Positions 1 to 10,125 of a stretch of 64,000 nucleotides of DNA are shown piece after piece (position 1 is the first letter of the stretch; every line of letters begins with the position of its first letter). The position numbers and the translations under genes were made by a program. Under the pieces are notes generated by a model that worked only from the letters and a program-made list of their open reading frames with translations, was not told the DNA's origin and did no database searches. Origin of the DNA: Neofusicoccum parvum (lineage: Eukaryota; Ascomycota; Dothideomycetes; Botryosphaeriales; Botryosphaeriaceae); the NCBI GenBank assembly GCA_020912385.1, contig CP087216.1, positions 248,001 through 312,000 on the forward strand, read 5' to 3'.

Positions 1-2480
1 ACGTAGTCACCAGAAAGGCTTGACCCAGTGATTAGGGCGCTGGGAGACTCGTCAAATTGGCTGGTCGCTTTCCAGTACGTGGCGAAGTGTGTGATCTCGA
101 GGGGTGGCCCAGGGAACGGCGTGACGATGTTGAACTTGAACTTTATGCGGCCAATTGTTCGCAGCCTTGGGTCGAAAAGACCCAGATTGCAGAAACCTGA
201 GCTGGTTTCTCTGTTCCGGAAGACTGTAGACGAAGCCTCCGTCCTCGCGATTACCTTCGCACCAAACGTAGGGTAGACATCGAAATCGATGCTGAAAGTA
301 TCGAGGTTGTCGACTTGGAAGGAGAGGACCTTGTTCTCTTCGGAGATTGGGAGCAGGATATTGCGAGGAATCAAGTCCGAGGACTTCGACGCAATAGTCA
401 GACGCGCCGCAGGATACTTGCTGTCCTCATAGAACCTGATGGGCTCAGAATCCAATGCGCCGAAGTTGATGACCACAAATGTCTTGTTCTCGAGGAAGTT
501 ATGACCGTATCTCCGGATGGGAATTATTGGGGGAGGCAGAGATAGGTCGGGTATACCATCTATCTCCATGGCCATCGGTTGCGGAGTACTTGATAGTGGA
601 GGGCCGGCGGAGAGCATGGGAGCCTCCGGCTTGGGCGGCGGGGCCATTGTGGTATCTTTCACCACAGAAGCCAACAGCTTCATACATTCCAGGTGGCCTT
701 CCCATGTAGCATAGTACATTGCTGTGAGTCCCTTTTCATCCTTGACATCGACACTAACGCCACAGTCTAGAAGAGTTTTCAAGCAGCTCACATGCCCTTC
801 GCTTGCTGCATGGAAGATTGGCGTCCACTGGTAGAGTTTGTCAGGCTGATCCAAGTCCGTTCCGTAGTCTCTCAACAACAGGCATATTTGCGCGTTCTTG
901 CCAGAGCGTGCTACGAGGTGTTGCGGGTACAAGCCTTCGGCGTCGGGAAGGATTTGCGGGTTTGCTTGGAGCAGAAGCTCAACGATAGGCTGCAGGCCGT
1001 GCTGACACGCGAGATTGAGGGGTATGTGGTCTGATTCTCCCATGGGATCGATGCGAGCATTATGTTGTAGGAGGCTCTGGACGCAGGCTAGGTGATTGTG
1101 GACGATACTGTGAATCAGAGGTGTGAAGCCGTCGTGATCCTTGAAATCAACCGTGTCTGGCGCTGCAGTGACAAGGTCCTGAATCATGCCCACATGGCCA
1201 TGCATGCATGCGTAGTGAATTGGTATCCGCCCGTATACATCGGAGGCCTTGACGTCGGCATTTCCCTCAAGTCCGATCTTCAGAACGAGCGACCGACCAG
1301 AAATGGCTGCCTTGTGAAGGCAATTTCTCGCATTGACATCATCGCCTTGATCGAGATCGACAAGGCTAGTGTCAAGCATAACCTTGAGGGCTGCTTCCGG
1401 CGCATCGTACGCCGTAGCAAGGAAGGCCCTTGTCATGCGGTCTCTGGCATCGGGCAAAGAAACAACACGGCTGATCCACTCTTGAACGCCTGAAATGTTC
1501 CCAGAAGTGATGGTTTGCAGGATTTGAGGGTCGGCGTCTGTATCGGCATCGTGCAGTCTGTTGGGGAACTCTGATGGAACTGAGGTGGCAAACTGCATTT
1601 GTTCACCCTCGGCCCACGCAGCAAAGTCTAGGAGGCTGGTCGTCGCCTGGTCGGAGAGATCGCTGATGACATCTCTGTTGAAGCATGGCTGTACCTCGAC
1701 AGCGCGCGAGATGTAGAGCTCTTTTGTGCGGGACTTGGCTTTGTGTTAGTATAGTGGGGACAGGATGGGGGAAGCGTCGGCAAACCTTGGAGGTTTTGTC
1801 CCACTGAAGATACGTTAGCAACCATGGGCAAAGCCTCTCCCTCAGAGCATCAAGATGCATCGGCTTGGCATCAGGGAGTGATTGCGCACCTTCTTGAGAA
1901 TCTTGGAGAATGCAGTGGCATTGATCTCGACGAACTGCTGCAGCTTGTTGAGGTCATTGCTGAACAGGCGGAAGGCCTCTTCCAGGATAACGTATTTCGA
2001 GGAGAGCTTGGAGATGGGGATGGGCTGTGACTGGAGCGATCTCTTCTTCTCCAGGAGAGTTGTCAGGCGTAGCTTCAACTCAGCCTCCTTCTGGAGATAG
2101 AGCTTGTTGACCTTCTCGAGTTCTCGCTCGAGGCGGAAGAAGAAAGTGGCCTTGTTCGCCTGGAGGGAGGCCTGTGGGTCCAGCAGACTAGGCTCATTTT
2201 GGGCATGGATCACAGGGGTGGCGCTCAGTTTCTTGATGAGCTGGGTTTGAGGTTAGGTAATCGGAAAAACTACGCAGGTGGTTGGGGGCAGCAAACCTTC
2301 TTGAGGGCCTTGTAGTCGACAAAGCTTGCGGCATACTCTGGGAAATCGAGCTGGCGCTTCTGGATGTGCTTGCCGAACTTCCTGAGACAGGCACCGAATC
2401 AGCACCATTCCGTTTCGGGGCAGCACGGGGTCGATGGTGTTGGGCGATGGTCGTACGTGCGCGGTGAGGACGACTCACAT
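1..2480 (-). CDS. PHO81: PHO81/NUC-2-type SPX-ankyrin phosphate-sensing regulator (3' end beyond the left edge)
   Basis: This is the CDK-inhibitor-type regulator of the phosphate starvation (PHO) pathway; in yeast Pho81 inhibits Pho80-Pho85, and NUC-2 is the Neurospora equivalent. Exons read on the minus strand are 2480-2479, 2381-2297, 2240 to about 1900, 1803-1786 and 1733 to beyond base 1. The start ATG is split: AT at 2480-2479 and G at 2381 join to give MKFGKHIQKRQL, the canonical SPX start. The SPX domain continues with KALKKLIKKLS and FSKILKK-WDKTSK, the lysine-rich inositol-pyrophosphate-binding surface. Ankyrin-like repeats follow (about 1470-640), for example GRIPIHYACMHGHVGM and DHIPLNLACQHGLQPIVELL. 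A beta-rich middle region then runs to the edge; the glycerophosphodiesterase-like domain usual at the C-terminus would lie outside. The family assignment is strong; the end of exon 3 is approximate. Confidence 0.93.
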
Positions 2481-3756
2481 GGTGCACGAATATCAAGCTG
2501 GAATGCGGCCGCGGATCGGAGAGGGCTCGCGCCTGACGGGCGGGCCGGCAAGGCCAGACGTCGAAGGTCTGCGGTATGCCGAAGGGCTTCGCAGCAGAGA
2601 CGCGGGACCGAAGAGTGGCAGGCGGGGCAGTTCCGTGGGCAAGAGGTGCCTTCGCTGCAGGAGTCAAAAACGGAAGACGTTTGGTCGGCGGCTTAGCCCT
2701 GAGTCTTGCTTCGGGTCACGGCGACTCGCGGCTGCACGACAATTGGACGGACGAGGGTGACGTGCATGGGAGAGTCACGCGGCGGAGACAAAATTCAAAT
2801 TGCGGTGGTATGCAGCAGGAGCGTTGGAGCCCATGTCGGCCAGTCGGCCGTCCTGAGGCCAGAGAGGGCGCGCGCCGGTGGTGAAGTCAGCCAATGAAGG
2901 CCGGCCCTCGAGAACGTGGCCAAGCCTGCAGCGCGCTATGCCCGATGCGGGCCCGCGACCAGCCAGAGTACGGCGGGCCACGAGCGCCCGTCCGACAAAC
3001 ACCACGCCCAACGGCTCTCGCAGGCCCGTTGCTGAGCACTGCGCACCAGCGTCCGCGCGGTGCTGCCGAAAAAGCAGCTGCCGCAGCCCCCGGGATGACG
3101 TCATGTCACATGTGTTCCTGCCCAAACCGCGCCGCCGGGTCGCACACAAGACTCTAGCGTGCTGGAAGCACAGGGCTGGCCACCACTGCTCTCGAGTCCC
3201 CACCCTCGGCTGTGGTTTGGGCTTGGATGGAGGCATGCTCGTTTTCACGTCAGGCAGAGCGCGCCTGTGGTACGCATCACCACCAAATCACACGTCGGCA
3301 CGCGCAGTCCCAGCGGAGATTATTCGAAACTCTGAACCGCCATCTGGGAGGACTGTACCAGCTATTCTATACGGAGCCCCCCGTTTTCCATCTCAAGAGC
3401 GGCCTCTCATCTGTTGTTTTTTATGGGATCGTTCCCGCACACGCTCTTCCGCGCACTCCTCACCAAGCCTGCCAACTGGCCCCTCCCCACCGCTGCCTGT
3501 TTCCGCCGTATTTTGCTTGAAACTTGTTTGATTGACAACAAATGAGAGCTGGTATCCTTCCCTTCGCTTGCAAATCGGAAAATGACCCCTTGACGCCAAA
3601 CGCTACAATGAGGCGTCGAGAGGCTGCTCAAAGCCCATACGCGTCCCACCCATCGAGGTCGGCACTGCCACGCCGGACCTTGGAACCACTTGACGTGCTG
3701 GCCGACTGGTCAAACTGTGTTCGAACGGCAACGTTCGTTCCCAGCTCTTGGTCAAG
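2481..3756. other. Intergenic: PHO81 upstream region and CRM1 3' flank
   Basis: No gene is supported. Long open frames exist on both strands because the DNA is GC-rich, but they show no domain, splice or composition support. A palindromic CRE/ATF-type octamer TGACGTCA lies at 3096-3103, followed at once by a palindromic E-box-like CACATGTG at 3107-3114, about 620 bases upstream of the PHO81 start. Confidence 0.6.
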
Positions 3757-6700
3757 TCACAGCTCGTCGTCATCCATCTCCGAAGGCTTCAGTAGACCGC
3801 CCACCTTCATCGCACGCTCGCGCTCCTGGTCCTTGGCAGCCTTTGCAGCTTGCTCACGCTCCTCGGCGAAGAGCTCTGCGTTGTCGCCCGCAAACTCCTT
3901 CAACGAGATGAGGAAGTCACGGAGGATGAGCTTGAAGCGGTTCAGGTCCGAGTTGTTCGAGAGCAAGCCGTCGATGAAGTTCGAAATTTGCACACTGCTT
4001 CAAAGTTAGCGATCCTGTGTAACAAAAGCTGTCTCCCCGCAAAACTCACGCTTGAAGGTTAGGGAAGGCATTTGCCAAAAGGTTGCCCGTGAAGTTCTTC
4101 AAGAAGTCCCTGTTCGAGGTGCCAGCTGGAGCCATCTCGGGAGTGTAGATGGGTCCGCCAAGCTTGCCAGATTCGACGAGCCAGAACATCTTAGCAAGCA
4201 GGACTGACTGGTGCTTGAAACCGGCCTTGTGATCATTGTCCGTGAGCACGAAGAACACGTCCTGCAGGATTGTCGTGTAGAAGTTCTGGAAGAAGGTGTT
4301 GCAAGTCTGGGCATCCGTCTCGGACATGTTGGTGACGAGCTCGAAGCACATCATCAGGCCGGCACCCTCAACCTCGCGGTTGTCGTGCTTGCTAGCCCAC
4401 ATGCACGAGTCGATGACAAACTTGAACGAGCGCGCATCGAGCTTGAGAAGCGCAGGGAAACATCGGAGGTTGATGGTGCGGAGAAGCTTGAAGAACTCCA
4501 CGCGGTGGTCCGGGTACTCGGAGAAGTCCTTGTTGATCATGTCCAGGGTGCATTCGAAGACGGCATCCATGATGTTCATGATCTGGTCCTCCATCAGGCT
4601 CTGTGAAAAGTTAGCACACATTTCCTATGGCTGAGGGGCAAGCAAATACAAATATTTGCATAAATCGGCTGAGATTGGGTCTCCAACGTACATGTAGCTT
4701 GTTAATGATGGTGGTCATGACGTTCAGCACCTCGGCTTCACGAGCATCAGGCACATTGCGCTTGTAGTCGAGCAGCACAGCCTCGAGCAATCCGGGAACC
4801 AGGGTGTTGTGGACCATCTCAAGATCGTCCGCCCTCTCAACGTACGTGTTGATGAGCTTCAGAATTTCCTTCTTGATGGTACGAAGACCGCGAACCTTGG
4901 GCATCTTGGTGGCAATGTTGCCGTCACGCTGCACGGCCTCGTCGATCAGACCACTGGCCGCGCGGTACATGGTGAGCATGTCCAGGTAGATGCGACCAAT
5001 CTGGGGGTAGAAGTAGCTCCCGATAGACGTACAAGCAGCCACATTCGTTTTCATGATGTTACCGATGATCTTGATTGTCTCGCCGTCCTGGAGAATGCTA
5101 GGGTCATTGTTCGCCGACTGGATAATTGAGTCCCACGCAGCGTTGGGCAAGGACATGAGCTCTTGAATAAGACGCTCCTGGATGCTCTTCTGGCCCTGGG
5201 CGCTGATCATGTAACCGCAAGCCTCGTAGAAGGTGTGAATCTGCTGGGGGGAGAGGTCCATGGTGATCTTGCGGAGATTCCGGACGATCTCGTCAATGAA
5301 AGGCTCCGTCTCGCCAGGCTGTAGCGCAACGAAGTGACGCCTGCATTTGTTCGCGATTTTGATAAAGGTATCGCAAGCCATGTCCTGAACACCTGCTCAT
5401 TATCAGTCGAGGTAAATCGAAAGGGGAATTTCCGTACTCACCCTCGTGGGTCTCGTGCATAAATTCGAACAGCTTGTTAACAACAGTCTTCAGGAACTTC
5501 CAATGGGCCTTCAGGAACCTGGGGTATTGGCCGACAATGTACATGATGTTTGACGCCACGACAGCCTTGTTGTCTTTGCCGCGCTTCATCTCCGTCAGAC
5601 CAAGCAGGTCCTTGATGACTGTAACCAAGAATCTCTTCTCAGTCTCTTCGTTCATTGCACCAGAGATGGATCCGATGGCCCAGCAGAGGGTGTTGCAGTT
5701 TGCCCATGACCATTCCGAGCCGTCGACTTGCCTGGCAAGCTTCTCAGACATGATCTGCTCCGTGTCGTTGACGTCCAAGTGCGTCAGGAACACCAAGCAC
5801 TCCCTTGTTGATTTGTACAGTTGGATGGTGTCACTCTCCTTGACGAACTCGCGAACGATCTCACCCTCGTCGTTCTCGACGATCAGAACTTCCTCGGGTC
5901 TGACCATCTTCTCGATCATGACCTGGCGCAGGTTGGACAGCACCTCGGCGTACTTGTGCTTGCGCAGGGGGTAGTTGGCAAGAAGGGCGGGGTCACGTGC
6001 GCCTCCATTCGCCATGCCGCCAATTCCCATGTTAATGAGAGGGTTGATGTCGCCAATTGGAAGCTGCTGCATCTCGTCGTACAGTTCTGAAACAAGCTTG
6101 GTCCAGTACTCCAGGCAAATCTTGAAAATCTCACGGTCGTCAATCTGGCTAATGCGGATGAGGTAGAAGTGACCGTGAATGAGGAAATCGCGGTTGGGTA
6201 GGTTCTCAATAATGCTCAGATGCATTGAGAAGAAGTTGCACAGGAACAATGCAAGATTCTGAACGAACTCCTGGTCCCTACTGTTGCTTTGCGCATACGT
6301 GCTCTTCAAGTCCATGGAAAGCGGAATAATCTTCGAAATCTCAGTGAGAGTCTCGGTAAACATCTGGACAAGCTTCTCGTTGTACGCCGGCTCCGTGTGC
6401 AGGCCCGCGATCTCCGTCAGACACTTGAGCGTGATGTTGCGGAATTCAGGGACCTCCAGGAACCTGCTACGAAGGGTCTCGATGAGGCTAACGCCGCTGG
6501 GGGGAGTCTCGAAAATGTAGCCGAGGGGAATCCAGTTGAGGAAACGCAATAGTGTCTCCAGGGTTGATTTGATGAGGGTCGCCTGCTCGGCGGTCCTCAA
6601 AACTTCAGAGCAAAGCTGGTAGATCGAGGTGAACTCGTCACACATGCTCTGCTTAAGTTCCTTGGTCTTGGTAGAGGTCATCTGTTCTGCAGAGTAATCG

Positions 6701-7408
6701 AAGACCTCTTCCGAAAGCAACCTGAGGATGACCATGTTGTTCTCGCAAATGGGGAGGCTGCTGTGGCAGGAGGAGATGATCTCGTTGATGAAGGTAGGCC
6801 AGTTGTGGGGCCACTCCTGCTTCAGGATGGAGACGAGGACGAGGTTGAGCTTGTTCAAAAGAGTGCGCTGGTTCCTGAGGCTCTCTTCGGTGCTGGAAGT
6901 CTGGATAATGAAGTTGACAACGAAGTTGCGGATACCTGGGGAACATTTAGAACGCGCTAATGGAAATCAAGGGCGCATATGCACGTACCTTGACATTGAT
7001 CCCTGGGCAGGACCTTCCACCGCGTCATGATAACGTTGTCCAGGACCTGCAGGCCCAAGTCTATCCCAACAGTTAACGTCACGTCCGACTACATGAAAGC
7101 GGGGTACTTGCACTTCGTCTGCGGGTACTGGGCATCTTGTAATATCTTATCGACCAGCAGCCATGCGTCCGGGTTCTCTTTGAACTGTTCACCAAATCAG
7201 TCAAAGTTGCCGAGGCTGGGTTGCGGGAGGGCGCGCGGTCGTACCTGGTTCAGCGTGGCCTGGGCTTGCTTTTGCTGTAGAGAGAGAGCGGTGTCAGCTG
7301 GCGCGCATTACAAGGCGGGGTTGAACGCGTCAGAGGACATACCGTGTCGCCTCGGCCTTCGTAGAAGGCGCGGACGGTAGCGTCCAGCTCCTCGATTGAC
7401 ATGGACAT
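3757..7408 (-). CDS. CRM1: Exportin-1 (CRM1/XPO1), nuclear export receptor
   Basis: This RanGTP-dependent karyopherin exports leucine-rich-NES cargo through the nuclear pore. Exons are 7408-7343, 7274-7245, 7184-7112, 7060-6989, 6935-5442, 5392-4692, 4600-4050 and 3994-3757, which sum to 1074 aa, the family's usual size. The N-terminus MSMSIEELDATVRAFYEG and the C-terminus ending in GGLLKPSEMDDDEL are typical. The HEAT-repeat NES groove is clear: LLGLTEMKRGKDNKAVVASN followed by YIVGQYPRFLKAHWKFLK. The residue aligned with the leptomycin-B-reactive cysteine (human Cys528) is Thr528 (codon 5595-5593). Intron 3 (7111-7061) starts with GCAAGT, so it is a GC-AG intron; it is required to obtain the conserved PQTKYLGLQVLDNV. 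Exon 2 is only 30 nt. Identification is secure. Confidence 0.97.
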
Positions 7409-9584
7409 CTTGAGAGCTGGACTGGGAAGAAGCGGCTCGAGTTAGACCAGGGGCGACGAGAATATGTGTGTGGGAAGGCGCGCGCTCAATGCCGGGCCGT
7501 CGTGGACATGCGCGGAGGTGAGGATGAGGTACGTTTGCTCGGCGCGGGACGTAACGCGATGGGATGGCGGGGCAAGGTCGGACGCGCGGGCGCAGGCTGC
7601 CTGGAGGGTCCGCGAAGCGCGTGGAAGAGGAGGCGACAACGGGCGCGGGCGGTGCGAGAGAGAGGGAAAGGGCTCGACGTGGCGAGAGGAGGAGGCAGAT
7701 GCACGCGAAAAGGCGACGGCGGATAAGAAGGACGTGCAGCAGCGGCGCCTCTGCTTCACGCGGCGGGACAGCAGCGGTTTGAGGGTTTACAATTATCCGA
7801 GCTTTGGCGCGGGCGCTGCCAGCTGAGCTACAAGATTTGCCAGCAGCTCCACTCCCCATCACCAGCCCTCTTATTTGCTTCACCGTGTCCGCCCTCGCTC
7901 CGTCCAATAAATCCGAGCGTCACCCACCCGGCAATCTCACCACCGCGCACCGCCTGCAGAGCTCCGAGTCCCACGCCAGATGCGATACGTCCTACACACA
8001 GCCAGCGATTGCATGGTGTGCAAGCCTGGCCACGGCGCGCTGGCCGGCGCGGGGTATGCCACATTCCTGGGGCAAGCTGGCAAGGCTGATCGGTGCGAGC
8101 ACATGCTTTGTTTCCCCCGTAGCTTCTATCACGGCCAACGACCCCGGCCGCTATCGCTGTGCCACATGTATCATGAGACTCCGGAACCCAATGCTTCCGT
8201 ATCCACCGAGGCCGCCCTTGTGAAAGTTCACGGCGACCAACTGCACTTTTGCCAACAACGATGATTTCGTGAAGTCAGCACTGCGCTGTACCTCTGGTCT
8301 CCACGCTCTCTGGCCAAGTTGCTGGTTAGTTGCTGGTTTAGGCAACGACGTGGCTTGCGTGTGGCTCTCCGTCCAACGGATCTGGCAAAGACCTCCCGTG
8401 CATGCTAAGCTTATCATGTAGAGGCCGATTGACGTGGCGTTGTGTAACCCGAGATCCATTGGTGGGTTGCACACGGACGAGCACCGTCCATACACAAAGA
8501 CGCAGTGCGCCACTGTCTTCAATTCAGAGAACATAAATCTACAAGATGTGAATATCGTTGAAAAGGGCCTTCGACTGCCCGCAGAAGTTCTTAGCTAACA
8601 GATTGACTTTCTGACATGACATCATGCTGCACTTTTGTTCGCACAACACTCGGATATCGACATGATTGCAAAGCATCGGGACGGTTCAAGCGAGCAGCCA
8701 CACAGCCGCATCCAACGGCTGGACAAAGAACACACCCAGCATACAGATATCAATTCTGCCCGCCGCGTAAATTACCGGAAGGCGTGATGATGCGGTAATG
8801 GCAGTGCAAAGCGGCAATGAATCGCCGGCGGCCCCGCGCTTGGTAATACTTAGCGGCCCGCCACCGCCTTCAGACTCGACGATGGCTCACGACTAATTAA
8901 AGAACCCATGGCACGTGGGCATGGAGGACGAGCTATCGGCCACCGCCCCAACCGCATGTGGCTCTGTGTCTTCTGGGGCGTTCGTTGGCGTAGCTAGCAG
9001 ACTGACAGGCTGGCGGGGGGCTGCAGGGAGAAAGTATCTAACTGCGATCGCTTGTGCGGCAGAGATCGAATAAGCTGCGGACCCTTCAACGTCAATTCCA
9101 GGGTCCTCTCGCTACAAAAGCCAGAATGCGCCCCTGCAATCAGAGCCAAAATGAATCACGCGCGGTTTCAAGCGGCCTGGACAGGCTGCAGAGGGACGGC
9201 AGGCAGTTAATGCAGTGCATATCAACCTACTCGGAATGGCGGTATGACGTTGTGAAGTCGGGCGCCAGACACTTGGGCGCGGCCGGAAGCTTCCTTCGAG
9301 CCAAGGCGGCGCTAAGTAGCGCAGCGCGCGTGCGTGCCCGTCACCTCACTACCCCGACTTCCCGGCTGCAGGCAAATCATCACGGGACAACGAAGCCGTA
9401 CATATACAACGCGCTCCCTCGCCAACCTCCTCCAATAGCAGGCGCGTTTCCGTCGCATATCAGAGCCGCCCACCACTCGCCGCCGCCAATTTTCACGCCT
9501 CTTTCTCTTCGCCTTCTCCGCCTTGCACGCCTCTTCCGCTCTTTGCGCAACTGTTGATCGCCCACCCCTTCCACGTCCTCCACC
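7409..9584. other. Intergenic: divergent upstream region of CRM1 and YPI1
   Basis: There are 2.2 kb between two divergently transcribed genes. Frames up to about 200 codons are open in the GC-rich 7.4-7.9 kb part but read as Arg/Ala/Pro-rich low complexity. A CACGTG E-box lies at 8912-8917. I see nothing else that can be named. Confidence 0.55.
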
Positions 9585-10125
9585 ATGGCCAACACCCCTG
9601 TTTCCGCGCTGCGCACCGCCGAAGCCTCGGCCTCAAGCGGCTCTCTCGTCACCACCGAATCTGGAGCCTCGCCGCTGAACCTCCCCTCGGGCACCCTGCG
9701 CCTGCGCGCTGAGCCTGTGCAACGCCGCCACATCCAATGGGCCGAGGATGTCGTTGATAACGAGGGTATGGGCAAGAAGTCGTCCAAAGGTATGCGCACC
9801 TATCCCTGATCCTTCTGCCTCAGCTGTCTGCCAATATGACCACCAGGCTAACAATGCTCGACCAGTCTGCTGCATCTACCACAAGCAACGCGAGTTCGGC
9901 GAGTCCTCTGACGAGTCCTCGTCTGACGACGACTCGTCCTCCGATGACAATTCAGACAGCGAGCCCGACAACAGCACCGCGCGCCCCCCCAACAGCGGTC
10001 GCGGCCGCCCGCACAACCACCGTGGCCACTCCAGCGGAGGCCCGAAGAAGGCGCGGAAGAGGAGCCCGAACGCCTACGAGAAGATGCCAAACTACACCAA
10101 GAAGAACGGCGGCAGCGACAACTGA
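9585..10125 (+). CDS. YPI1: Type 1 protein phosphatase inhibitor YPI1 (inhibitor-3/PPP1R11 family)
   Basis: Small, mostly disordered regulatory subunit of protein phosphatase 1 (Glc7 in yeast); the family acts largely in the nucleus. Two exons, 9585-9789 and 9866-10125, are joined across a 76-nt GT-AG intron and encode 154 aa. The family signature spans the splice: [20 protein letters not shown], then VCCIYHK, at about residues 49-75. It matches the inhibitor-3 core, in which the hydrophobic-x-Trp element is the PP1 docking site and the CCIYHK cysteines are part of the inhibitory segment. An acidic Ser/Asp run follows ([17 protein letters not shown]), then a basic tail ([16 protein letters not shown]) that could act as a nuclear localisation signal. 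The start has an A at -3 and follows a pyrimidine-rich leader. Confident. Confidence 0.93.

Noticed and set aside
2878..3531. 217-codon plus-strand open frame upstream of PHO81
   Set aside because: Arg/Pro/Ser-rich low complexity in GC-rich DNA, equally open on the other strand, no domain or splice support.
5361..5372. Cysteine in CRM1 QDMACDTF considered as the leptomycin B target
   Set aside because: Aligning LLGLxEMKRGKDNKA with the human groove places the reactive position 13 residues before the Ala-Ser of ASNIM, i.e. at Thr528, not at this later cysteine.
7308..7907. 199-codon minus-strand frame upstream of CRM1
   Set aside because: Overlaps the CRM1 first exon in another frame and reads as Arg/Ala/Pro/Ser filler; a composition artefact.
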